Assembly: GCF_032062135.1 (NCBI RefSeq)
Contig: NC_092861.1
Span: 114,858,393-114,922,392 of the forward strand
DNA: 64,000 nucleotides
Source of the DNA: Pyxicephalus adspersus
Lineage: Eukaryota > Chordata > Amphibia > Anura > Pyxicephalidae
Reading direction: 5' to 3'
A model generated the notes under the pieces. The model was not told where the DNA came from, ran no database searches, and saw only the letters and a list, made by a program, of their open reading frames with translations. Each line of letters opens with the position of its first letter. The stretch's first letter is position 1. Positions 46,944 to 60,729 of the stretch are shown piece after piece. Position numbers and translations under genes: made by a program.

Positions 46944-49900
46944 AGTGTCTATAGGCATGGCTGTATTTAGATAATGAGCTGTCATATTGCATAGTGCTGT
47001 TGAAGAAAAGCTAATAAAGTTTAAATAATACATACATAATATTGTGGGTATGTGTGTTTTGAGTACTTTTTTATGAAATAATAGATTTGTTTAGGATGTA
47101 TGGATGAAAGTTAAGAACAAAGTGCAAATACAGAGGTGGCATATGCTTTGTATAGGTGTGTGTGCGTTTAAAAACTCTCCTGTACTTAAAGGCCAGTAAT
47201 CACAATCCTGGAAATGTATGTCCTGACTCTCACTAACCGGAATATAAACTAAATGTAGCATTTCTAAATATAATCTTCTTGGACCCTCTACAATGGCGAT
47301 AGTTAATGTTCTTGTTCAATGGATCTAGATGTATGTTATTGTTAATGTTTAAGAGCACTGTATCTTGTGAACCATTGTATCATTGTTGAGCTCAATTTTA
47401 GTATTTGTATGTTAGAAAAATGAAAATATCAATAAAATGAGATTAAAACTAAAATTCTCCTGTACTGCTGTCCAGGAATAAGTAAAAGGCTTCTTTTTTC
47501 ATATCACACAGGATGACATATATGTAATGAGCAGATCTCAGTAATCCAAGTCACCTGTTAGGCTCTACCCCATAGTGTTCCACTGTGTAATTATTATTAT
47601 TATGTATTTTTTGTTGAATAAAAATATATTAATACTATAATTAAAAAATACATTAAGATTTACTTTGTCCAGGAAATATTAAAACTAATCATATATGAAA
47701 AAAAAAATCACATTATCAACTTATAAGAGCAGTTTTGACTAGTAAGAATATCACATGTCAAACCTTGTAATTCTTTCATGTGGTTTTATTGGACTGTAGC
47801 CCTGGTCTGCTGGGTACTGACTTGTCAAGATCAATTTTAACAGATCCTCACCTTCAAGCTGAAATACGTAGTGCCAAGTGAATCCATATGTAAAAGACTC
47901 ATGTGGCAGAATATGTGTTTCAGCTTGATATTTTTTTGACAAAGCTTTAAGTAAATGGTACAAAAAGGCAAAAACTGTAATCACCTATTTAACAAGTATC
48001 TCAATAGCCTGCAGACACTTTACCATTGTGCAATGCATTTTGTTTTTATTTAAATTCTGCTGGCACATGGGTTAGAGAATGAACAAATACATCTTCATAA
48101 AGATGCTATTCATTGAAGCTGTGAAAAAATGCTTAAAACTAAAAATAAGTTTAAAACTTGTATTGAAAAACATAAAGTGGTGCTGACACAGCAGAAACAT
48201 ATTTGTAGGGTTTTTTCCAACTTTTTCTTCTTTCATTGTCAGTAAAATACAGAATGAACACTTCAACGCATTTGCCAATAACTCTAAAGGTTGGGGGTTT
48301 GAGAAGTGGATAAAGGTTATAGGAAATCAAGGCTTTTTTCCCAGAACAGGTCATTTTGCTAAGTTGCAAAACAGACTGAGCAGGGATCTGTAATGTTAGA
48401 GGTTCAAACTTTTTAGCAGAGTGTAAAAAAAGAAACAGACTTTGACAAACATAGTTTCCTAATTAGTTCCATCAAAATTAATTAAAACACAGCATGTTTT
48501 AGTGTACTGTTAACAGCTAGAATTTATTAAAGGACCAGGCTCTCTATCAGAAAGTTATAGTAAGAGCGTCCAACATAAGTCATTTCACACATAAAATGCC
48601 TGTGAACAGCTAAGATTAAAACAAGGCATCTAGCTAAACACATAGGATTGAACCCATGACTTTCAAAGGTCTATAAAGTTTCCAGGCTACGGGATACAAA
48701 CTTATGCAGAACTTATTAGGATCTGAAGCAACCAAAAGTTTGCCTTTTCCATACCATTTACAAATCCTGGAACCCCTCACCATATTTAATAAGTGAGAAA
48801 CATAGTTCGTGGCAACATTTTCTATACATCTAAAATGGCTTTTTAAGTTTACTTTGCTGTGTGTTTCAGTCTTAAAATATGATAACTTGCATAATTATAG
48901 AAACATAATTCTGAGGTTACTTCACAGGGTCTGATACTAAAGGGTCTGGACAGCCTTACTTATTATAATACTTAATCTGGTACTTCTTTAGGGTTGCTTT
49001 CTGCTGACAAAGACTGACATGACAGATTTTCTCTCTGATCCCGTAAGTGTTCACTTTTCCAGGAAAGTATTCTCTAATATGTGCATGAAAACTCTGTTTT
49101 CCACTTTAAAGGTTCTGATTTAAGAAATTATGAATTGGCCCAAGCCTGTTGACTTTGCTGCTTATGTTTCTGAAGCATGACTATGACTACTACTAAACTG
49201 TTCTGCATATAAGTAATGTGTTTGATTACACTTTTGTGATGCATGGCTCCTGTATGTCCGGGGTTATATCTACTGTACATGAGTTCATACGGGAAGGAGC
49301 TTTCCAGCTACAAGGCCAATGAAAGATCCTATTAGTCTATAAAATACAGTGATCCTCTAATTAGGTTTTAAATCCTTAACTGTGTAAATAATTTTTATAG
49401 GGCTTCTGTATTTTGCTGTTTATGAAGCCTAAATTTGTTAAAATAAAATAATATAATTTTTATGCAGCAAAACCTAAAAAAACACCATATTCCACTGTGA
49501 GTCTTACATTTCTGTTGATTCTTTCAACCACATTTATACGTTGGCTGAATGTTTATTTTGTACATTCTATTACATAGTACTCTTCCTAGCCCAGTTTGAC
49601 ACCTTCCATCTGTGCTGTAAGTTTATGTAATAACTTTATGACCTTCTTAGTCTTGTTTAGAAAAGCTGTTTCCATCTATTGAGCAATGCATCCTCCTTGT
49701 TTTTTGCACTTATCACATATTTCAGTATAATAATAAATTGGAAGTTCCAATTAGTATATCTGTGTTACACATGTTAAAAGACAACTATCACAAAAAAAAT
49801 ATAAATACAGTGTATATATTCTTGTATCTGTATGAAACCTAATACAGTACATTTATTAAATCAGCCCTCTCCTCTGACCATGCAGGGAAAGTAAAAGGGT

Positions 49901-50063
49901 AACCTAGAACCCAGCCCCACCTTCCAAGAGCATATTCATCTTTTATTACTTCAGCCCCCTTAAGTTGAGCCACTGGAAACAAAGTGAATAACCCAAAGTG
50001 ATTTTTGTAAGCAGTTTAAGGGATCAATAATGGTAAAATGTGCATTTATTACAGAGACGTATT
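46944..50063. other. intergenic, nothing recognised
   Basis: AT-rich, largely non-repetitive to the eye; no supported gene. Confidence 0.5.
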
Positions 50064-50247
50064 GGGCCTGATTTATTAAAGCTCTCCAAGACAGGAGATG
50101 ATAAACTATCATGGGTAAACCCAGTAAATCCAGCAAACATTGAATGTCCTTTTTAACACTTACTATTAGTTGGCAAATGTTTTTAATCCATTCCAGGTTT
50201 GCTGGATTACCCAGGTTCTCCCTTGATAGTCTATCTTCTCCATTCTT
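50064..50247. mobile_element. hairpin MITE, copy 5 (right end lost)
   Basis: GGGCCTGATTTATTAAAGC starts the copy and CCATTCCAGGTTTGCTGG marks the second arm. The final part, expected as GCTTTAATAAATCAGGCCC, is missing and replaced by a T-run and unrelated sequence. The overlapping minus ORF 49960-50289 is repeat-derived. Confidence 0.8.
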
Positions 50248-52419
50248 TTTTTTTTCATTTCTGTCCTGCCCAGACATATACCTAAACACAATAAAATATA
50301 GTTTTCAATAAAATAAAAATAAAAATATCATTTTTATATTACTGTGAATAGTGGTTATTGGGAACACAAAACTACATTGTATGTTTTATTTAATAATATG
50401 CCATATGTAATATTACCAACAGAAATATTATTGTATTTTTATGATGTATGTTTGGAAGGATTACCATGCATGTCTTGTACTGTAACAATGTTATTAAAAC
50501 TATTGGTTCTTTGAGGTTTAAAGATACAATAGGAAAGGGTCCAACACCAAGGGATGTTTGGATTTGAGCAAGTTTCATTAAGAGTATCAGCAGTCATCAA
50601 CAGAGTGCTTTGACACATTTCTAACATCTGTAAGGCTTTATGAGGAAGCACAGATTTACAAAACGAGTGTAGAAGTTCTATTGATGACTGTTGTGTGATG
50701 TGATACTTTAATAAAACTTAACAAAATCTTAAGATCTCATGGTCTTGGACCCTTTTCTATTGTATCTTTCATGTGCTACAGTCTGGCAAGACTGGGTCTT
50801 TGAAAAGGTGTTGGAGAGGAGATAAGTCTTCAAGGATTAGTTTCTCAGTTAAGGAGTTTGTTGAAAGAGTTCACTTATTCACTAGCCAAACCTAAGCTGC
50901 GAAAAGTGGAAAATGAAGTCATTTGTTTTAATTTATTTGGCAATATAATTCATACAGCCTTGGGAGAATAATAAATATATATTGAAATACAACTCTTGGG
51001 GTACAGAGGTGAGCAATGCTTAGTTCTGATATAACCCTTTGGCTGCTACTGGGAAGTCCAGTAGTACAAAATTCTGAAAACAATGTAGGTAGAAGGATGG
51101 GGCATAGAATGGGTTGTGTTAACTTTACAGATGTTGTAACTAGGATTTTTTTGTAGGTTGTTTAGGACAATATGTACTTAGAATATTTAGACCACTCCCG
51201 TTTTTGGTATTGTTGACATTCCTGAACTGTTTAAGCTAAATACCCAAGAGAAGCTCCCTTTCTCCCAGCCAAGGATAAAAAAAAAAAACATTTACTTTAG
51301 AAGCAAACTTCTTTAGACATAAAAATATTGATGTTGTAAAAATTATGGGAAAATATAGAAAAAGCTTTGCAAGATGTTTCTTTCACAGGGATGTCAACCC
51401 ATTACATTAATGGCACCTTTACATTTTTACTGGGGGTGATTACTGATAAATGCCTAATTGAATTCTATTGCAAATTAAGTATATCTATTTCTATTTATTT
51501 TTTCATGGAATGAGAAAATGTTGAAGCCCTAGTGTTGCTGGAGAGATTCACTCCATATATACTACTTATTCACACCACTGAACCTCACCATGTAGCATCT
51601 CACCTGAGGCCGCCCATGGAGAATGAATAGGGGGTGCTGCTTGGTGAAAAATGTTTAAATATTGGTTCTTACTAACTAGTACAAGCATCCAAGACCGAGC
51701 AGCCAAGAGGCTGGCATGGTAGCCACTGTTCCTGGTGCCAGTCTGAACATAGCCTTCTGGTTGCCACCAGAAGATAAATAGTAGCAAAGGTTTCTAATGG
51801 GGACTTCTGTTCTGAAGGGATACTTTCTAGAAAGTGTTTTCTTTGTGTCAAGGTAGGGTAGATCTGCCAAAAAGAACACACATGGCAAACAATAACCTGA
51901 CATAGCTTTTAAATATTACCTAATCTAAGTTGAAAAAGTTTTGCCATTAGACAATACTTCAGTCATTACTAAAAGTACCCCTGGATAAAATGTGTCCTTT
52001 CGAAAGAAATGAATAAAGTGCATTGGAGAAGAGTGAAGTGCATGTCAGTGCTTAGGCGGAGAAAAAAAAAGCTGGCTAGTGCATGCAAAAAATAAGGTTA
52101 GTTTAGTTTTCTGGACAAAATGGAGAGTTCTAATGTTGGGGTGAGTGAAAATTGTATAATGCTAGTTTCAGATTATGTCAGAATATACCATAATTAGTAG
52201 ATCCCCAGTCTTCTGTAGGGATAGAGTATGATTACGCTTTTGGATGGTAAAATACATTGGTCTATTAATGGTTTGCTTCAGTTTGCCCTTAAAAATAGCT
52301 TTGAAATTAGCAGTCAGTAATAGTAGATACTTTTAGCATTTAATATACCAAACCCTGAATATGGTTTAAATAATTATTTAATAGGGCTCTTTTCCTCATC
52401 TTTGTTAGGTAGTGCTGCT
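50248..52419. other. intergenic, nothing recognised
   Basis: AT-rich; no supported feature. Overlapping minus ORFs at 51566-51903 have no family motif. Confidence 0.5.
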
Positions 52420-52649
52420 TAACCTCCCTGGCAGTATTTCTGAGTAAGGCTCGGGCTTAATTTTTAGTACCAAAAGCGAGAACCCCGAGTCACACTAAAG
52501 GGCTTACCTGGTCCCCATGAGCCCGTGGCGTCCTCGGACAATTCCTGCCCAGCATCAGACATGGGATGGGAAGAGAGGGGGGCAACATGAGGTGCCAACT
52601 TAGTATGCTGTAGTGCAAGGAACATATTGATAGGAAGGGAGAACAAAAG
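52420..52649. mobile_element. MITE with TTAACCTCCCTGGC end
   Basis: TTAACCTCCCTGGCAGTA, then a hairpin pairing GGCTCGGGC and ACCCCGAGTC around CCAAAAGCGAGA, match a repeat common in frogs (recalled consensus CCTCCCTGGCGG..CTCGGGGT). The initial TTAA could be a piggyBac-type target. The right end is not clear. Confidence 0.5.
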
Positions 52650-53574
52650 TGACAAAGTTTGTAATCATGTGGTTACTATATATATTGTCTGGGCTGTGTG
52701 GCAGAGCTGTAAAAACTTTAGAACAGGACAGAGAGAAAAATCATTTGGCTGTTAATCCTACTACTACATACGCATTTCACATGTTTATTTTGCTGCTTTC
52801 AGTTTTAAGAGATATATAGAAAGTACAGTACGCCATCAAATTAAAACACATAATACTAATCTATAGCTTTTAAGGCATTATGTTCTTATAATTCCTTTTT
52901 TAAAAAACGTATCCAGAGAATTTTGTGTTCTAACATGTACAATATTGAGACATATAATACTTAGGTTTGTAGTTTTTAGTTTATAAATGATACCAGATGG
53001 AACTAGTTAGGTATGTTTATGGAGAGACCGCAATTTCAGATTCCTTTAGTGTTAGAATAATTCATATCTTACTTAGACTTCTGAAAAAGGGTTATGGAAA
53101 AGTTTGTCAAGGAAATGAGCATTATTCTATTAGGATGTTTGTAGTCTCGAGACTACAAAGGACTTGAATGTGAAGCATGGTTACTGAGAAGAAGTCTGGC
53201 TCACTTCGTGGTGAACAGGAGATGATGGTGACCAGGCTACTGAAACAAAAAACATCAGACTACTGGGAATTATCTGTATTAAGGCAGTGCAGGTATGAAA
53301 TGTATTACATTCGAAAGCTTGAAATTGTTGCTATGTTTTAACGGATGACTTTAATACTAATCGGTATGTTTAAGAAAAACACCAGCACCTTTAAAATGTT
53401 TAGGATTTGGATTAATATAGTTATATACACCTGAAACATTTTTATTTTAACTTAATACATTCAATATAAAGAATATCAGTAATTAATATTGCCCTAATAA
53501 TATTAATATGCTTTGCTGAAAATAAATGACAATTATTAATTAAAATAAATATATATTCACACCATACATATCTT
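52650..53574. other. intergenic, nothing recognised
   Basis: AT-rich; no supported feature. Confidence 0.5.
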
Positions 53575-53660
53575 TATACTCAAGTATAAACCAAGATTTT
53601 TGACTTGCAAATGCCATTTAGAAAATAAATCTTGGTTTATACTCGAGCTACTCGGGGATG
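53575..53660. mobile_element. inverted repeat of TATACTCGAGTATAA type
   Basis: TATACTCAAGTATAAACCAA and its inverted partner (TCTTGGTTTATACTCGAG) enclose about 40 bp. Sequences with TATACTCGAGTATAAGCC ends are widespread vertebrate MITE termini. Confidence 0.55.
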
Positions 53661-56600
53661 CTGCATCCTCATGTAGAGTGTATAATAAACTCCTGCTGTT
53701 TGTGACATGATGAAGAATTGATGCATAAAAGTAATTTTTTTTAACTCACAAGTACTTTTTCTGTCACTGATTTTACAACAAGAGGCTTTTAAAAATTGAT
53801 GCAATTAACTCAGGCCGACTCACCTGTCCATGTTCCGATAATGGGTGCCAAGCCTGCTGCGAATCCTGTCTGCATACTCAAGGGAAGCTGGGAATGCCTG
53901 GGCAGGTAAGTACTATTATTTCTATAGGTACATTTCCTGTCCCTCTCTGCAATGCTGATTTGACCTGCCTGATCATACAAACGTAAAACTTTAGATGTTG
54001 GATTGGAGGTTCAGTGTAGAATACAATTTAAATAATACTTTTCTTATAATAGTCTATGCATCAGACCCAGAAGAGGGACAACTGAGGAGGAATGAGGTAC
54101 AATGGGATATGGTCCAAAAAAGAAGAACAATCCCTTTAAATCAGAAACAGTTTGGAGTTATACCATTGCTTCACTTACCAATTCTTCTTTTTTGCCAGCT
54201 AAAGACTAGAAGAAGGAAGCTGGATGTTGGTAAAAATTTATTTCTATAGGTAATTATGCTCCACTCATTTATAAAAATTCATATTTGTTGCATCTATGAA
54301 TGCATTAATAATGTAAGACAATTTAAACATCTTTTACTAAATGTAATAAGTCAATGCTATTTTGTGATTGCACATAGTTAAAATTCAGAATAATAAAAAG
54401 ATATATGAATTGTCATCTGCTGATTACAATATTTTACTGAGATAAAGCAATATGAGTCAGTTACATAGTATTTCAATTAGTCATTCAAGATAATCTGAAA
54501 TTCTAGGATACTTCAGCACTGCCAGATTCAGTATGTGTGGTCCATTCTAAATATTTAGCATAGCATGTCTGTGTTTCCACTTGATAGGTAAAAACCTACA
54601 AGTCCTTACAGTTTATAGGCTTCAGATGCCAGCAATGATAAGCTAAACTTTTAGGGGTTTTTTAATTTTTCAGTCTGAGCATAGATCTATGTTTACTGGC
54701 ATAGCAACCACAGAGGTCCCGGGGTTGTAGGGGGGCCCAACTCCTTACCCTTCCCCTGGCAGGAGCTTTTCTAGTAGCTGCTGCTTCTCTGATCCTGTCC
54801 CTCATGTAGATTCACACAGTAGTAGGTTAAAAGTCTATTACTTTCCCTAACATGGCGTCCTCTTCCTCCCCAGCCACCCATTGTCCCCCACTTAAGTTCC
54901 CACCTCCCAAGTCTTCTTGCAAGTCAAGGAGACTGAAATAAGGGAGCCATTATAGGGGCCTATGTAGAGAGGGGGTTCTCAATCAGAGTTTTGCTGGGAA
55001 ATTGCATTTTTTATATTTACTACCCTGTCTTTGTTTTGCCCAAGCATGTTTTAAACTAGTTACAGTTGACTTACAGAACTAGGAACCAACTCAACTTGGT
55101 CTTTTTATGCTATCACTCTTCTATGTTTCTATTTTTTTATTTCCTACTTATCTCTTACACCCAAGAGGACCTTGCACTTAACAAGTTATATAGTTAACTT
55201 TACTTTCCACAGTTTCCACCTGTGGCACCAAGGCAAAGGTGATGTCAGCCTTCTTCATGCTAGATCTAGGGAATGTAGAGTTCTTCGAAGCTTCTCACAC
55301 AGTAGATGCTACCAGCGCTGTGCCATGATTTCTTCTTAAAAGACTTACTACTTGCATTCTCCAGGATTTTGTCGGCAGATGATATCACTGAAAGCACAAA
55401 ATAGCTAATAGTAAGGTATCATCTTTTTTTTGGGTGCTTTTAAGATGAAAAACACAGTGAACCTTGCACTACATGCAAATTATGCTTTATATTCACCTCT
55501 CTGCTTACTTTCTTTAAAGTTAATATTTCTATTGGTCACAATCTAATGTTCACCCCCAGTTCCTCTTTCATCAACTCTACATACAATTATTTGACTTTAC
55601 CTTTCTAGTTACTAGTTTCTAGTACTTCATGCCCTTCATTAGAAATCTCTTCTTACTTTCCTTTTTATCAAAAGCAGTATTTATGATGAACAGTCAATTT
55701 TCATATATTCATCCAAAAAAAATGCATTTAAGCAAGTCAAGAAGAAATGTGCACAAAATTAAATAACTTTGAAAAAGTGTAAAAGTATTTACTTGCAAGT
55801 CAGAGGGACCTGTGGGAAAATGTCTCAAAAAATGTAAAACAAAAATAATTTTCTTATATATAAAACTAAATGTTGGGAAATCCTGTTTTTAGGTCACCTG
55901 CCAGATCTTTAAGTTATTACCTGCAATGCCCCTGAACATAGCATTGTCACCAAAATTACTGGGGCAGGGGTAGGATCTACAAGTTTAAAAATACAATTTA
56001 ATAAAGTATAAACTTTAGGGTGGAAAACATGTTTTAAAATAAGTATCCGCTCATTCTCCCAGTCAATCCCAGGCTTCTGCGGTCTCCCAACAGTAAGGAG
56101 GCCATAGTTGGTGTAGAAGGCCTCATCCCTCAATCCTAATCCTAAATGGATGTGAGTGCTGTAGGGGAGTCTTGTTTAAATCTAGAAGTCCTGTTTAATA
56201 AGGGTTTCCCCAAATATCTCCCCTCACATTTAGTAATAGGTAAAAAACTACATGATACCCATTTCCTTATCCTAGCATTTTAAATATGTACCCATTTCCT
56301 TACCTAGAACCTAGTTACCTACAATTAGAAGGAACTAATGTCATGAAAACAAAACTCATTGTGTCCACATAAGTGAATCTATTGTCAGTTACAATGTCCT
56401 GTATTGTAAATCCAAATCAATCATAACGACTCAGGGTATTTCACCGCTGTGAGTCTAATATGGTCAGGTGGCTAAACACTCACTGCCCCATTCTTTTACT
56501 CTTCAGTTAAATTCCATACCTGAAAGGATTTAGTTTTAATAACAAATGGGCTACTACTGACACCGCTGATCCATTCAGCTATTTGTGAGGGGGTAATGCC

Positions 56601-57169
56601 CTTCCATTGACCACCAATGTAAGGATTATTCTTCCCATTTACTACCATTGTTCTAGGGTCCTTCACTGACCACCAATGTGATTAAGTGCTACAGTTTTTT
56701 TCTAATATAATTAGCAAAAATTATTTTGTATATCGCAGTACTGTATCCTAAATATTCCAAATGCAGTAGCAAGCTTTGATATATGCCATGAATATGTTAA
56801 GAATATCCTAGATGTTTTTAAACCATCTAAATCCAAATGCCATAGACATTGCAGCAACATATGAAAATTTACTGAAGATCCTGAAGTACAGCGATCAGCA
56901 AAATTGTAATCTCTCATGCCAAATATAAACATGCTGCCCTCTAGTGTCTCTAGTATCTAATATTCATTTTTTAATAAATATTGTAAAGTGTTTTTACACT
57001 AAATCAACAATATAGTACATTGGGTTTAAATTGGTAAAAAAAACTGGTCCCAGTACTGAAATAATTCACAACCCTACAATCTGTGGATATACATGTATGC
57101 ACCAAAGTTATCTATCATGTTCTGGACTTTAGGGTGGTATACCAGTTGTATTTGCACTGCATTCTGGAG
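53661..57169. other. intergenic, weak repeat signal only
   Basis: Mostly AT-rich. At about 54,690-54,960 there is a GC-richer block beginning GGCATAGCAACCACAGAGG that resembles a frog dispersed repeat, but I cannot define its ends. No gene recognised. Confidence 0.4.
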
Positions 57170-57470
57170 ACCTAACTTGTTGCTCTTTTTTGGTAAGCTA
57201 TTCTATTGCCCAATCCATCAGTTCTTCTGAGGGTAACAGATTTGGCATTCTGTTATCTCTAGGTATGACCAACTTTATTAAAGTCTCTGCAGATGTGTCA
57301 ATTCTAAGACTTGGCTTCCTGGTCTGCCTTAGTGTTTTGTAAACTACAATGAAAAGGTTTGCATTCTTTTCTTTGCTAATTGTCTCCTCTCTCTTGCCCA
57401 TGACTGCAGTTCTGAGCCTGGGTGCGCCTTCTCTTCCAAATTTAATCAGTATCGCTCCTCCCACTGACCA
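57170..57470. repeat. degenerate tandem repeat, first block
   Basis: Units share wording with the block at 58,240-58,910: TTGTTGCTCTTTTTTGGTA, and TGACCAACTTTATTAAAGTC followed by TCTGCAGATGTGTCAATTCT, compared with TGACCCACTTTGTGAACTTC followed by TCTGGCAAGATGTTAGTTTT at 58,860. The minus strand carries an 88-residue ORF (57198-57464) through it, with no recognised domain. Confidence 0.45.
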
Positions 57471-57559
57471 TCAGGAAATATCCTCTTAAAAATCCCTGGC
57501 TATTTAGCTAGCTCAGACACAGAACTTAGCCTCCTAGCTCTGCCGATCATTTCTTTTAC

Positions 57560-58080
57560 ACCTGTTGGCTAATTCAGTGTTTCCCTGTCCAGCTCTTGTG
57601 GCCCAGTCTGTTTTATCCCAGCCAGTTCCCTTGAGTGGTTCCAGTGTTCCTCTGTATCTGTGGTTATCCCTGTGTCACCTGTGCCTCCCGTTGCTTCCAG
57701 TGTCTCCTGTGTTCCCTGTGTCTGCGGTGGCCCCTGTATTACTGGTGTCTATTTCCTGGATGCCTGGTATTTGACCCCTGGCTTGTGACCTGACCTCTCT
57801 TGCTTGCTGCCTGCCTTGATCTCGGCTTCCTTGACTATTCTTCAGCCTAGTGATTTGGTACTGCAAATCATCCTGCTTACCCTAGTGTGCCCGAGGACCA
57901 CACTCTGCCAGTAACCAGCAGTGCAACATCCTTTCCACTAGAGGCACTGGAGAAGACCTGGTTACTGCTCAGACTCTTGGCCCTTCTCAGGGCTCACACC
58001 ATTTTTGTGCAAGCCTTAACACCCCATAGAGACTCCGTCTCCCCAAGTGTGCAATTGGAGACTTGATTTGTAGCTCTCTG
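57560..58080 (+). repeat. CT-rich dispersed-repeat-like block
   Basis: A GC- and CT-rich stretch with short imperfect iterations of GTGTYYCCTGT (57,640-57,740), then TGACCTGACCTCTC, GTGATTTGGTACTGC and CCAGTAACCAGCAGTGCAAC. I recall similar wording from frog interspersed repeats, but cannot assign a class. The + ORF at 57565-57774 is low-complexity and not accepted as a gene. Confidence 0.4.
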
Positions 58081-58239
58081 GTGATATATCTTTTGAAAAC
58101 CTTGCGAGAAAGATTCCATATCTTTTCTTTATGCACCTATTTTTCTTTTTACACTTTATTGGTATGACTGACTTCTTTTTTTTTTTTTTTACTTCTTTAG
58201 AGTTTTTAGTTTAGTTTTAGAGTTTAGGTTTTTTTCCCT

Positions 58240-58910
58240 ACAAAGGTGTCAATTCTTTTCTGTGCCCTAAAGGCCTGTTTTGCCATAATTTGCTTTAGAA
58301 ACTCTGCTGCACATTGTAATTTTAACTTGTTACTTTTTTTTGGCATGCCCAACTTCATAAACTCTGCTGGCAAGATATCATTTCTTTTCATTGTTCACAT
58401 GAATCCTAACTTGGCTTGCTGCTCTTTATTGTTATAACCCAGTTTGTGAGTTTCTCTGAAAAGGTGTTAATTATTTTCTTTTTGTATTTGATTCTGAGCT
58501 TTTTGCTCTTTTTTGATATGACTTACTTTGTAGAGGTCCCAGAAAAACATTGGTTCTTTCCAATGATAATTTCTGCAAGTAGCCCTCCAGATAGTCATTG
58601 ACGTCAATATTGTTGGGGTTTACAGCAACAAAACAGATCACAGTGTTTTATTTGAGAACTGACATTCGGGTATACTATTTTCTACTGGCAAGGACCACTT
58701 TTTGTGAAATTCTCTGGGAAAATGTGAAGTTTTTCTTTGTAGCTGAGCCTTGACTTGCTGCTCTTTTACAGTAATACCCAATTTATAAAATACTCTGGAA
58801 GGGTGTCGGTTCTATTTTTTGTAAACTTGAATTTTGACTTTTGTTCTATCTCAGGATGACCCACTTTGTGAACTTCTCTGGCAAGATGTTAGTTTTTAAA
58901 GAAACTGCAC
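58240..58910. repeat. degenerate tandem repeat, 80-90-bp period
   Basis: A recurring unit contains a GACTTGCTGCTCTTTTT-like word, a TGACCCACTTTGTGA-like word, then CTCTGG(C/A)AAG(G/A)TGT and TTCTTTTC. Anchor CTCTG words lie near 58361, 58451, 58711, 58790 and 58873. A unique-looking gap lies at about 58,561-58,694. Units are heavily diverged, so this is an old array. Confidence 0.6.
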
Positions 58911-60729
58911 AGTAAAATCATGTCTTATCTAGACTGCTTTACCCATTTTCATTTATTGATAGGAGCCATATCAGTAGGCTCTGGAGCTTTTGGTAAGAGT
59001 TGTGGGTGAAGTACCCCAGGTATCTAAATAAAATGTCTGTTAATTTTGTTATTAGCTGCTATTAAACTCACTGAGCCCTGTTTCGCTAAGTTAAAAAGAG
59101 TTTGGGCTGTCTACAACATATATATGTTTTAACAAATACTACAGTAAAGCTGTTGGTGTATTATCAGCAAGTTTCTTTATGTTAGACCCCATTATAACAG
59201 GCTCTTATTCCATCTCTACAAAAAAACTCTCCCTTAAAATCATAAACCACATTTTAGTGATTTTCCAATTCCCCGGGCAAATATTTGCTGTGGAAGTGAG
59301 TTTAGGTCAGATCTGCATGATTTAGAGGAAGAGCTAATTTAAATATGGGGAATTGTTACCGGCAGCAGTAAAACTCTAAGAACAACAAATTAAGTATATA
59401 AACGTTGCGTCATTGTACAAACTGCTTTGGAAAAATAGTTTAGCAGAAAAGAATGTAACTGAATACAAATGCAATATTGTGCATGGTAGGGTTGGTTTTG
59501 TAAATTAATATAAATGTGGAAAACTTTAAAAATTTTTTACTTTACTTTTTTAGTTTTTGGAGGAGGATCATACTAAAATAAATAATCTGTATGTTGGGTA
59601 ATTGATTTTTGCACAATAATGCCAATGTCCTGATANATTATTGAAGATTCAATATAATAAATAGGTGGATACAAAGAAATGGCGATAGTAATTGGTAAAA
59701 GGAATCTTTTTATTGGATGGGACTTCATTGTATTTTTATTTATTCTAGTATTTATCTGCGCTGTAGGTCAATCCTGGAGATTGCCTCCAGTTCTCTGATT
59801 TTAGGCCGGCTCCTTAGAATTATGAGGAAGTATAAATAAGATGTTTTGTATAATTGAAACATGTAAGTAAATGAATGAATTGGATATTGATTGTATTTGA
59901 ATGTAAATAATGAAATATACAATTGTATTTGTATGATTTTGAGATTTGAGATTTGTGTTAAATAGTCAAGGCGCTTAATAATTTTAAAAAAATCAGTTGA
60001 TTTTTTACATTGCATTTTTTATATCTGCCTTAAAAAAAGTCCCCCCTGGACTGCGCTTAGTTTTGTATTGGTTTAATATGGGATGTGTCAGTTTCACCTT
60101 TCAGGAGGATATATATGAACTGTACATACAGTTTCTTGTTCTAGTTATGTCCTGGATTAACAATAGTAACTTCAATTGATGGTTACATCAGCTATAATGT
60201 GTTGCATATTTTGCAATATGACCATTGTCAGAATGTATCAGGTTGTTCTCTTGCTTATAAAGCTTTTAATTCTCAAATATTTACCTATGATAATTGAATC
60301 ATACCGAAAGACGTGGGGATGAAAACTTTTTAAATAACAAAAGCTGGTTTCAGTCAGTGGGTTTTAAAAAATATATTTACTTTGTAACTTTTCAATGTCA
60401 TGCATTTTAGAAAGGCATTCTATCAATTAGGGGTATCAATTGGTATAGAACAATTTAAGGGACAGGTCTCCGTTAATAAACCTCTCACAGAAGTTGTTTA
60501 GGGATTCATTGCTGTCCCACCAAATACATCATCGATATAACGCAACCACACCATTCACTGTTTTATTTTTTTTTTTCCTTTTATTGCTTTTATTCAACAA
60601 TTAAATTTGTTTTTTGCAATAAACTATATTGAATATATGAAAATATTTTTTTTCAATAAACTATAGGAAAATGTTTTGTTTCTTGAAGCATAAACAATTG
60701 TTTATCTTAAATGAAAAAATAAGTAACAT
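58911..60729. other. intergenic, nothing recognised
   Basis: AT-rich. One ambiguous base (N) lies at 59636. No supported gene. Confidence 0.5.

Noticed and set aside
57565..57774. Pro/Ser/Val-rich + ORF as a secreted peptide
   Set aside because: It is a translation of short GTGTYYCCTGT iterations in a dispersed repeat. An antisense ORF exists for the same reason.
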